This document shows positions 45,986-55,059 of a stretch of DNA of 64,000 bases, one piece after another. The notes below the pieces were generated by a model. It saw only the letters and a list, made by a program, of their open reading frames with translations. It searched no databases and was not told where the DNA came from. Every line of letters begins with the position of its first letter. Within the stretch, counting starts at the first letter, position 1. The stretch is from Phytophthora hibernalis (taxonomy: Eukaryota; Oomycota; Peronosporomycetes; Peronosporales; Peronosporaceae): contig JAAKBF010000256.1 in the NCBI GenBank assembly GCA_012656075.1, positions 62,001 through 126,000 of the forward strand, written 5' to 3'. A program made the translations under genes and the position numbers.

Positions 45986-47207
45986 TCACTTCAATGTACC
46001 GATTCAAATGCCTCTCAGGATCGCCACTTTCGTTCGCGCTCTCAGCTCATTACCCTCTAGCGTTCCAGGTCCCACAGTTTCTTCTTCTTCATCATCTTCC
46101 TCTGCATCCTCCTCACTTTCAAACGGTTCGGTGTCATTGTACACAATGGCGAAGTTGTGCAGCATAACACAGGTCATACACTGCTCATTTACCCACTTGA
46201 AGTCTTTCTTTTCCTGATTTGCGTGCTCATACCCTTAAGAAACGCCCAGCGATTCTTGAGAAGACCAATGCAGTTCTCGTTCACCACGCGAGCGGACGCC
46301 AATACAGTGTTGAAAGTAGCATTTTCAGGACGGAGTGCGTCGGGCTTCCTGTATGGAACAAGCATCCGCCGCGATATTTGATAGCCCGAGTCCCCACCAA
46401 GTATTGACCCCGAGAGAAAAATAGATCCGGGCGGGTAGCTACACGAGAGTGCGAGAACACCGTGCAGTCTGCGCACGACCCAGGCCACCCGATCAGCGCG
46501 TAGATGATGCGCTTGTCGCCGTCACACGCTATCATTGCGTTGAGTGAGTATCGCTTCTTACGGTTGAAGTAGGCCTCACCATCTACAGCAGGCTTCTGGC
46601 TAAAGATGAAGTGAGTTCCGTCCACGAACCCCACCGCCCCCTCCATACCAAAGCGGGTTTCATAAAATGCAGATGTAGCTTGGCGAGATTGGCTTTTGGG
46701 CCATACGACGTAGTTTCCGTATGTGCGCATCAAAGCCTTCACAACACGCTTTGCATACAGGGTAACAGTGCCTCCCCCAGTTCCATATCCTCTCGCAAGC
46801 TTCCCAACCGATCCTCCATTTCCGTATGTCCCCAAGCGCTCCAGTGTTACTGCCAACTGAATGTGTACTGGTCGTTGTCGGTTTGAGCTCGCTGTCGAAT
46901 ACCTCATCAGTACAGATCAAGGCTACCAGTGCTGCAAATACGGCTTTCTCAACACGAAGCGCTTGTCGGAACTCCTTCTCCGGAAGCCTGAAAATGAGCT
47001 CCGCATAGCTAGTGCTTTTTCGATAGCAGTAGGAGGCTAAAGAGTCCTTGTGCTGGATAGAAACGCGATCCAGGCCATAAAGTCATCCGCTTGCTCCACT
47101 ATCCATCGCTCTTCGTTCGTTCTCCATTCAACAGACGCCAAGTAAACACCGAGAAGAAATATCTGTTGATTCAGCCAGGTCAACATTTTTCGCTCACTTG
47201 ACGGCAT
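45986..47207 (-). pseudogene. PIF/Harbinger DDE nuclease (HARBI1-like)
   Basis: The minus-strand catalytic transposase. Start ATG at 47207. Helical region FRLPEKEF...VFAALVALI across frame changes near 47040 and 46930. HTH-like GGSVGKLARGYGTGGGTVTLYAKRVVKAL (about 46820-46735). DDE_Tnp_4 catalytic residues: Asp in GFVDGTHFIF (about 46630), Asp in GWPGSCADCTVF (about 46480), Glu in VNENCIGLLKNRW (about 46270). An acidic C-terminus (EDAEEDDEEEE, near 46110) ends at about 45986, back to back with the Myb-like gene. Frame change near 46440. Confidence 0.85.
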
Positions 47208-47227
47208 GGTTGTTTCAGAGCACTAGA

Positions 47228-47370
47228 CAGCGGGCGACTCCTCGGGCCACTCCTCGATCTCCGTGGGGTCCTTGGGTGGCTTGCTGATCTGCGCAGGGTC
47301 CTCGGGCGACTTGCTGACCGGACCGGGCCACTCCTCGATCTGCGCGGGGTCCTCGGGCTACTTGCTGCGC
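47228..47370. repeat. Short tandem repeat (about 45-bp unit)
   Basis: Three imperfect units of GCCACTCCTCGATCTSCGYG followed by GGGTCCTYGGGYRRCTTGCTG. It lies at the 5' edge of the Harbinger DDE gene and could be subterminal transposase-binding sites. Confidence 0.65.
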
Positions 47371-47799
47371 TGTGTTGGGCAGAGTTCTCAGCCTTTTCAC
47401 TGGCTTGCGTTAAAGGATCCGGCTAATCTTTAGCACGTTTCAAGGTTCGGATAGAACCTCCGGGATGGTAAACGATCAGACTGATTAGCAAGAAAATTTT
47501 CTAATAATTTGCTAGTTTGAAACCCCTAATGTATGGTTTTGCTCGAAAAGACCCGAATGCCAGTCAGAGCAGCGGCATTCGGGCCTTTGCAAAGAAAATG
47601 ACACTTTGATTCAGCGCGTCAAAGCCTTTGAGCGCTTCATCAAGGGTTCATCGGCCACCACGTGTTTGTTGTTAATCCTGACTAAAGGATGATAAAACAT
47701 AGTTCTAATCCAACTATGAACCCCTAAACACATTTCAAAGAGCTCGGGAAAAGCATAGTTTTTATATCCATTTAGCCAAAATAAAAGAAAGGCACAATA

Positions 47800-48467
47800 A
47801 TTGTTGTGTTTTCGCGTCCAGATATTTACATACCGGTATTATTATTATTAAATTCGACTCAAAAGTAAATTGGAAATTGGTGGGCAAATATTCTTCAAGT
47901 AGTAAGCTTATCATGCTTCGTACTTACATGTACACCGTTCACCCTAATTAGTCGTGCCACGACTAATTACCGTGTACGGTTTGAAGTCCTCCTAACCTTG
48001 TTTTAAAAACCGTCCTTCTCAAAAACTACTTGCCAACACTCAGAGTAAAATACACCACGTAAACCGCTAGATCTACCAGAATCCGGGCTCTTTTCTTAAT
48101 TTAAGGTAAAAATGAAAATATTTTTCAAAACCTGTGGAATGATTACCTAATGTGCACGACTATTTAGGTCACACGACTAATTAGGATGAACGGTGTAGTT
48201 AAACTCACAAAATCGGGAACGCTACTGCTGAGCGAAGCGAGGCTGCTTGGCTTAATTAAACCTTGCGCAAAGAGCCCCGCAAGCGGCTCCACTCGGCTTG
48301 TAGCAAATTGTATCCCAACGTAACCAAGTTTGCTTACTAATGTAACATTTCTTTCAATCAAAATTGATGCCGCTCGGTTTGCATACACGCGACAGGCGTT
48401 ATCTTGTCAACGCTTTTGTAGAGGAACGAGTAGCATAAATGTGTTACAACTTCATTACACCTGCTCG
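47800..48467 (+). repeat. Inner part of the left inverted arm flanking the third CRN
   Basis: Matches, in reverse complement, about 50545-50950 (for example GCGCAAAGAGCCCCGCAAGCGGCTCC, CCAAGTTTGCTTACTA, TGTTACAACTTCATTACA). It reaches to the stop codon of the CRN at 48455. A MITE (47933-48195) has inserted here and is absent from the right arm. Confidence 0.8.
47933..48195. mobile_element. MITE with TIR CACCGTTCAYCCTAATTAGT
   Basis: A 263-bp element with inverted ends of about 26 bp and TA duplications (47931-47932, 48196-48197), typical of a Tc1/mariner-type MITE. The right arm of the surrounding repeat (about 50770-50790) lacks it, confirming the insertion. Confidence 0.8.
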
Positions 48468-50230
48468 GGATACGGAACAAGGATTGCAAACTGCTCGATG
48501 GTTTGAGGGGTCTTCTTGGTGAAAGAGTTGTAGTAGAGTGGTAGAAGCAAAAAGAAGAGTCGATTGCCTTTCGGACCCAGTTTCGCCAAATCATCTGCCG
48601 CCCCGCCCTTGATGTCATGCTTTTTTCCACAGTAATTTGGAATCCACCGAAATGAGGCATCCACGCATCAATAGCAGCATAATTCGATGTCCGAGGCACA
48701 TACAGCTGTTTTGCCATTTGACCGACTTCCACCTGCTCCACTATTTGAGAAGGCTGCGATGACGATGGGATGTTAATTGTTTGTCCATCTTCAAAATCTC
48801 GGCGACCTCGTTTGCGTCTACGCTTTTGCTTTTGCTTTGGCTTCTTAGCGCCAGAAAATAATTCCCGATACTTGAAAACCCCACCCTCATGCAACAGTCT
48901 CAGGCAATAAGGCTCGAAGATGTATCCGCACAGCGATTGGGCTAGCGGATTTCCATTGCACGAGCTGAGAAAACTCTCCATGTTGAGGCGATTCGACACC
49001 AACTTCGTTCGAGCAATCACCCGCATCGCCAATTCTGACGCATAGACAACATTGTACAGTCGATATGGCTCTTGGCTGTGGATGTGAATCAGAGTCTGAG
49101 CGATCTTGGTCCTCGAATTGATCTCCGAGTTGATGGACACCAACGTCTTGCACTCATCAAGTGAGCAACTGTTGCATGCGGACTCCAGCAACACTTGCGG
49201 GTCAGTTTCAATGTCTTGCAACACCAAACGAGGCACGCCACCCAGACACTTCAATCGATTCTGCCACGCAGCTGCAACACGTGGATACATCGGAGCAATT
49301 TCCGCCAGTTCTTCTTTTGTCCACAGTGGCATGTAGAAAACATCTGGAGTAGGAACACTCTTCTTGAACTCACCGATGCAGTCTCGTCGCGGTGTGCTAG
49401 CGAGAAGAAAGGAGCAGCGCTCAATAGGCATTCCATCAATATGTGTTGGGTCCACTGAATCCACAAGACACCACAAATCGGGCGACCAGAATTGCTGATT
49501 GCCTGAATATGGCAACTGCTTGCACTCATGAATCGTACTGCCATCGAAGTAGATGGGGGTTGTCTTGTGATAAATAGCACGCGTTTCTTATCCTTGATCA
49601 ATCTCCACATGACATAGTAGACGAACACCGACTTACCAACCCCGGCGTGCCCGTGACGACAGCATACCTGACCATGTCCCCATCTGGATTCAACAGTGCT
49701 TGGTCGGCAATCATTCGGTACGAAGAGCGAATGAAGATCGACTGACGTCTCGTTAGCGGCAGCAACGACGAAAATTTGAGCCAATCACCAACTTGGTCAA
49801 CCGTGGAGAATTGTGAGAAGAACGGATCACTGCAGTGATTGAAAACACCGTCCTGGGAGACACTTGGAGCCACGGTCCCTGGCTGCGCCTTCACCAGCAC
49901 GTGAACAGGACCCTTCAGAGCTGCAACTTCTTCCTTAGTGGATTGAAGTCGCACATCGTCTTTTGACAGTCCAACATGACCGACTTCCTCTCGCGCCGAT
50001 ATCAGCAGCTTCAGGTCAGTGGTGTCACTTACACCGCTCATCGCTTCTTCTTCCGTCAGCCACGGGCCCCGGCCCTCGTCCTTCTTCGCCAGGAAGAGCT
50101 GCAGCTTGTCGGCTTCTCCCTTGATCGTGTCAGGCTTCTCCTTTTAATCGCCTTCTTCAATTCATCCACCGAGTCACTCGTCCACTTGCACCTCAAACGC
50201 GTTTCCGACCGCACAGAAAAGCTTCACCAT
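48455..50230 (-). pseudogene. Crinkler effector with NTPase + restriction-endonuclease-fold C-terminus, frameshifted
   Basis: CRN-family effector on the minus strand. Start ATG at 50230 (MVKLFCAV). The header is disturbed near 50170-50150 but keeps LQLFLAKK at about 50105-50080 and a PWLTEEE segment. HVLVKAQPG near 49905-49880 marks the end of the delivery region. A P-loop NTPase follows: the Walker A residues GTPG...GKS are present at about 49660-49625 but split between frames, then VYYVMWRLIKDKKRVLF. A long helical region comes next. At the C-terminus a basic cluster KKPKQKQKRRRKRGRR (possible nuclear localisation signal, about 48850-48805) precedes NYAAIDAWMPHFGGFQITV (about 48685-48630), the Asp...Gln-x-T pattern of REase-superfamily CRN nucleases. 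Frame changes near 50160, 49640, 49510 and 48625 interrupt it. Confidence 0.8.
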
Positions 50231-50248
50231 CTTCACTCGACGCGGCAG

Positions 50249-50262
50249 ATTCTGGAATGAGG
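50249..50262 (-). promoter_or_regulatory. CRN core promoter (Inr-like), third locus
   Basis: Minus-strand CCTCATTCCAGAATC about 20 bp upstream of the ATG at 50230. The 13-base TCATTCCAGAATC is identical to the promoter of the other two CRN genes although surrounding sequence differs. Confidence 0.6.
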
Positions 50263-50544
50263 AAGATAGGGAGAATTTCTGGCGTATTTAAGCGGAAATG
50301 AAGCGCGACTTTCTTTAGCATTTATGACCAATAAGAGTGCTTGAACTATCGCATTGGCTAGCTCGGTCAGAAATTTATGCCTTCCCGTATTGACCACTAA
50401 ATTGTGAATTCCGTCCAAATTTGGGCGGTTCACTTAATATACTTATTACGGGGTCAATTTCATATTTAACGGAATCCTTGGTCTGCCAATAATAAGTAAT
50501 TCCGTCAATATAATACTATAGTTATTATATTATAATTATTTTTC

Positions 50545-51283
50545 CGAGCCCTGGTTGTAATGAAGTTGTAACACAGTCGTGCTACATGTACTTGTTCCTC
50601 TGCAAAAGCGTTGACAAGATCACGCCTGTCGCGTCAATTTTGATTGAAAAGTAGTAAGCAAACTTGGTTACGCTGGGATATAATTTGCTACAAGCCGAGT
50701 GGAGCCGCTTGCGGGGCTCTTTGCGCAAGGTTCAAGCCAAGCGGCCTCGCCGATTTTGTGAGTTTTTATAAGTAGTAAAACAAGTAATCATGCTTCGTAC
50801 TTGTTTTAACTTTAACTCATGTTGCATGATAATGTTACTTTGAATTATTACTTGAAAAAATTTGCCCACCAATTTCCGATTTACTTTTGAATATACCATA
50901 GTATTATGTAAATAAATTTCAAATGCCGAAACACAACAGGCAGACCCACCATAATGGGGCTACGCCCAATTAATATACTTTACCTAGTGCCGCGTTCTGG
51001 GGGCGACGAGAAGACTTGAAACGCAGCACGCCAATGCCAAATCGGCATTGTCAATGCACATGGAGTTGGGATCAAGCCTTGAATAGAGCATAACCCTTCG
51101 CAAATACAGGCACTTATGATTTCGGGAGGCTGCAGCGATGTATGTGCAATCGTCGACGGAGCGAGCTGCAAACGTCCCCAAACGCCCCCAGCTGCCGCCG
51201 GAGGACCAACCTCGTCTTGCCAATCCCGAGCCGGCGATCTCGCTGCACTCGAGCAATCATCTTCGCGACCATGCAGCCCGGCG
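50545..51283 (-). repeat. Right inverted arm flanking the third CRN
   Basis: Uninterrupted counterpart of 43747-44070 plus 47800-48467. It lacks the MITE/Harbinger and the second MITE found in the left arm. The region 50263-50544 between the CRN promoter and this arm is AT-rich and unique. Confidence 0.85.
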
Positions 51284-51830
51284 CTGCACCACGGCAGTCC
51301 TCACTTTTTCTGCAGCGACGCCCAAGCAGCACCGCAATTCGCGCTCGAGCGCCAACGGATTGACTCGCCTTCGAGGCTCGAGACTCGAGGTTCGAGTCGA
51401 GCAGCGCCAGTTTTCCCATCTCGTCAGAATGCTCTGCTGCTGATGTTGGTCGCATTCGACGCTCGATTGTTTTTGCCGTTCATGCGCCGCAGCAAAGAGC
51501 GGAGGCTCGAGTGCCGTTTTCTCACCGCCATCGAAGTGGGTCCGGGCAACGAAGCACCCCACGAACCAAGACGCGTACAGTATTATTGCTCTGTACAACC
51601 GGAACGCCGGACTCGAAATCACCAACCAATTTCGCAAATATTGTCTTGATCTTTAATAAAACATATGTGTCGGCCACACCACATTCATTTCCTCTCTTAA
51701 TGCTGTTTACTTTACCGTGAGAAATGATACCCTGTACAAACCAATTCTCCGTCCCCAGTTCTGCTTGGTGGTGCGCCATGTGTTTCACATCCCGTTGTGC
51801 ATACAAAGACGCAATCCTCTGATCCACTCA
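51284..51830. other. Boundary between repeat region and host genes
   Basis: Overlapping frames on both strands (for example 51637-51257 minus) with no recognisable domain. The sequence changes from repeat-like to GC-rich host sequence near 51800. Confidence 0.35.
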
Positions 51831-51850
51831 CGCTCCATTCCCGAAACCTC
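51830..51850 (+). promoter_or_regulatory. Candidate core promoter of the carrier gene
   Basis: GCTCCATTCCCGAAACC resembles the oomycete Inr + FPR consensus. It lies about 40 bp before the ATG at 51874 and favours that start codon. Confidence 0.45.
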
Positions 51851-51873
51851 CTCGCGTCGCGCACTTCTCCATC

Positions 51874-52786
51874 ATGTCGACCAAGTCCCCATCGCACAGG
51901 CCGCGCAGCCCTACATCTGCGGCGGCTCGTCGGCCGTATTCGCCGCCGTGGCCATCCACCCCATCGACCTGGTCAAGGTGCACCTGCAGCTAGCAGGCCA
52001 GACGGGCTCCAACGTCACGGGTTTGGGCGTGGCCCGCTCCGTCGTAGCCAAGGAAGGTGTGAGCGGCCTGTACGCGGGTCTGTCGGCCGCTGTGGCCCGT
52101 CAAATGGTCTACGGCACGGCCCGCCTGGGCATGCACCGCGCCTTCTCCGACAAGATGATTGCGCGTCGCGTGGCCAACGGAGAGAGCGCGTCACTGCCGC
52201 TGGCCATCAAGTCGGCGTCCGCCATCGTCACGGGCGGCATCGCAGCCACACTGGGCTGTCCCATGGACGTGGCGCTCGTACGCATGCAGGCCGACACACT
52301 GGCCAAGGCCGGCGAGAAGCGCGGCTACACGAACGTGTTCGACGCCATCGTCAAGATCGCCAGCAAGGAAGGTGTCTCTACGTTGTGGCGCGGCAGCATC
52401 CCCTCGTGGCTCGTGGTGCAGCCATGAACCTGGGTATGATGGCCTCGTACGACCAGGCCAAGGAGATGATTGCGGCCAAGTACGGCCACGGCTTCGCTAC
52501 TAACATGGGCGCCAGTGCCGTGTCCGGCTTCGCTTGTGCCTTCACGTCGCTGCCCTTTGACTTAGTCAAGTCGCGCCTTATGAACATGAAGGTGGACCCT
52601 GTCACGGGCAAGAACCCGTACACGGGCGTGACCGACTGCTTCAAGCAGATCGTGACCAAGGAAGGCCCCTCCAAGCTCTGGCGCGGATACTGGACCTACT
52701 ACACCCGTTGTGCGCCTAACGCCATGATCGTGCTGCTGGTCGTGGAGCAGCTCAACTCCGCGTACAAGAAGGCGTTCCTCGACTAG
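51874..52786 (+). CDS. Mitochondrial carrier protein (dicarboxylate/oxoglutarate type)
   Basis: Inner-mitochondrial-membrane solute carrier (SLC25 family) with six predicted helices in three repeats. Signature PxDxxKxxxQ motifs are HPIDLVKVHLQLAG (about 51958), CPMDVALVRMQAD (about 52258) and LPFDLVKSRLMNM (about 52553). Gly-rich partners are GLYAGLSAAVARQ and KLWRGYWTYYTRCAP. MNLGMMASYDQAKE and RM/MQAD in repeat 2 point to the oxoglutarate/malate or dicarboxylate carriers. ATG 51874 fits the promoter but is one base out of frame with AAQPYICGG at about 51903. A second one-base loss at about 52406 (just before GAAMNLGMM) causes a false stop. Both look like base-call deletions; the protein is otherwise complete (about 300 residues). 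Confidence 0.88.
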
Positions 52787-53094
52787 AGTGGCTATGCTGT
52801 ATCGCGACGCTCGGTGTCTATAGAGTTTTTGCACGCGCCGTTCGGTTGGAGACGGGGTTCGTGTGCAAAGTTACAACGACCTGGTGACTTTTTCGCTTGG
52901 AGCGCGCCAGGTGTATTAACGCATGGTGTAAGCTACCGGTAGCATTTGTATCCTGGATCGCAGCGCAGCAAGCGGGTATTAAATAACATGTTATTGCATC
53001 TTCCACCCCAAAATGAGCTTCTGCACTTGCAAACTTCGATCAGCTCGACGTCTGAAGCATTCGCGCTCTTGTTGCTTGATAATCACGTTGATTT

Positions 53095-54758
53095 TCACAA
53101 TGTCGGTGTTGGATTCGCCTTCAGCAGACTTTGGATGTCCGTTTCCAGGCTGCTGGGCATGACGTCAGGGCCATAGCGCTTCACTGGTTGACCATTACGA
53201 CCTACGAGGAACTTGACAAAGTTGTCTTCGATGAAGGAGTTCGCCGCGGATTCAGTAGCCCCTGTCAGTCGCGTCTTACAGAAGAGAAGTGCTTCGCGTG
53301 CGTTTGGTCCGTTCACGTCGCGCGTGGCAAGCACCGGAAGTTCACTCCAAATACTTGCTTCAAATGTGCGCCGAATTCTTCGTCGTTGGAGAACTCGGCA
53401 TCACCAAACTGCGCACTAGGGAATCCCACCACTTTCAATCCAGCATCCTCGTACTTTGTCGCCAAATTTACAAGCTCTGTGAGCTGCTCGGGGTTGTTGG
53501 TAGAATCACTGGCCACATTCGTCAACAACGCTACACGACCACGCAAGTCCGACATGTAAAAGGTTTTGCCACTCGTGTCCGTGTCATGCAGCGAGTACAG
53601 TGAGGCCGAAGAGGCTACACACGAGAGAATACCTGGGTGGGTTTCCAGGAATGCTGCACCGGCATCACCCAGGGCTAATAACCATTGTTCCTGCTCGGGT
53701 TTGCTGTGCAAAACCAGAATCTCGACCGTGTCGTGGCTTCCATTGCTGCCATCACGACGACCATCGCTGCCGCCACCGCAAATTTTGAGGGCGTAACCAG
53801 CAGTATCGTCACCGCTAGACGAGTAATACTCCACAGTTGCTGAGGAGAGATCCACGCGCACAAGTTCGCGCCGCGCTACGTCGGTCTCAAACAACACGAG
53901 CGAATGGTGTTTCGTCTTGTTCACAACTGCGTAGCAGCGTCTTGCTTTTGAAGCAAACCCGAGCAGATTCCGCATGTGAGAACGGCCAAATTGACGAAGC
54001 ACAAACCCAGCACGAGTCGCGCCGTCCGTCACTGCCCAGACCGAGAGAGTGTTTCCAGGTTGTTGCGATTCCTTTGGATCCGTCGCAGAATCTTGTCGGT
54101 GTACAGGCTGGACAATGGCACCTCGGAGCGAGCTGGTCGAGCTGCTGATGGTGGCTAAGGCATTTGGCGTCGGGACAACTGCGTTGGCTCCAGGTGCCAC
54201 GAGCTCGAAGTAAGCGTCATCTTCGATGTAAATCTCTCCGATCGGCTCATCGGCTTCAAGTTCCTCGTGAGCTGGTGACAAGAAACCACTGAGTACAAGT
54301 CCTTCTGCAAGTTGTTGCGCATCTCGGAGCGAGTTGTTCGCTGCGTGAGATAACACGAGATACTCCAAAATCGACTTCAGAAGCTTGCGGCCTAGCACGA
54401 AGGTTCCCAGTCCAGCCTTGGCCAAGTGGACCGGGTGTTGCCACCAATGCTTCCGCTGCTCAAACACTCGCCGACGCACTTTAGGCGCCAGTAAGTACGT
54501 GGCGACCATATCCGACTGCATCTTGATCTCCGATGAGAGCAACTGAAAACGTTGCAGTCGACGAAACACTCGTCCTTCCACTGCTACGGAGAGCAGACAC
54601 GAGACATTGCCATTTGCTGGTGTTGCAGACGCAGAGGCAGCCGAAGAGGGCGATATTGCAGTCACGAACGAGGGTTCTCGTTCGAATCGCTCACGCTCCG
54701 CTTGCTCCGTTTCTCGGGCGCTCTGGGCAAGGGCAGTCAGCGTCTGTGCAGCACTCAT
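53095..54758 (-). CDS. Glutathione-peroxidase-like multidomain protein, catalytic Cys absent
   Basis: Minus strand, start at MSAAQTLTALAQ (54758). N-terminal region of about 330 residues shared with the neighbouring gene (EGRVFRRLQRFQLLSSE; DAQQLAEGLVLSGFLSP, DEP-like; SVWAVTDGATRAGFVL; RCYAVVNKTKHHSLVLFETDVAR, resembling a PH-type fold). The C-terminal thioredoxin-fold glutathione peroxidase domain has FYMSDLRGRVALLTNVASDST, NPEQLTELVNLATKYEDAGLKVVGFPSAQFGD and, after a frameshift near 53330, VNGPNAREALLFCK and NFVKFLVGRNGQPVKRYGPD. The peroxidatic Cys/Sec (NVASxCG in active enzymes) reads NVASDST, and the usual FPCNQF is FPSAQF, so peroxidase activity is unlikely. Ends at 53095. Confidence 0.78.
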
Positions 54759-54761
54759 AGC

Positions 54762-54786
54762 GAAATTCGGTATGAGTGCATGGTGC
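54762..54786 (-). promoter_or_regulatory. Candidate core promoter of the upstream GPX-like gene
   Basis: Minus-strand GCACTCATACCGAATTTCGC directly before the ATG at 54758 fits Inr + FPR spacing. If correct, the 5' UTR is very short. Confidence 0.35.
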
Positions 54787-55059
54787 AGTGGTCCCTTTCG
54801 CACTTAAACGTCGTACAGTTAGATCATTCCAACGAGACCATGAAGTTGAAGTTTGACCATCACTCTGAGTGATCTTGACACAGCTCTTTCTGCTGCAAAA
54901 CAACGCAAAACTTGCAATCTCGAGTTTGCCATTACAAAAGTACCAATAAAAATCGATGAGTAAGCTACGCTTCGGTGCAGCAAGAGATAGCATGCCAACG
55001 TGGGATCCTCTGGGGGCGCCGATGGGTTAAGCGAGTGAGTCTCGCTTGGCACAGCCCGC

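Larger units (their letters stand above)
44576..47526. mobile_element. PIF/Harbinger element, 2.95 kb, nested in the MITE
   Basis: Terminal inverted repeats GGGGTTTCAA(CG)TAGCAAATTATTAG at 44576 and its complement ending 47526. TA lies on both sides, where the intact MITE copy simply reads CTTTCAACGTATGG. It contains the two genes typical of PIF/Harbinger, in convergent orientation and meeting at 45985: a Myb/SANT-like protein (plus) and a DDE nuclease (minus). A short tandem repeat lies just upstream of the DDE gene (47228-47370). Confidence 0.85.
44077..47797. mobile_element. TTGTGCCTTTCT-family MITE carrying a nested PIF/Harbinger
   Basis: The ends (44077..., ...47797) and subterminal sequences match the intact 753-bp copy at 5737-6489, in opposite orientation. 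Left 44077-44575 (499 bp) plus right 47527-47797 (271 bp) add up to about one MITE. TA flanks both ends. The insertion is absent from the equivalent place in the right arm (around 50970), which serves as an empty site. Confidence 0.85.

Noticed and set aside
51797..52420. Arg/Pro-rich frame on the plus strand at the start of the carrier gene
   Set aside because: Its first part is an out-of-frame reading of the carrier. Only the part after the frameshift near 52406 is real coding sequence.
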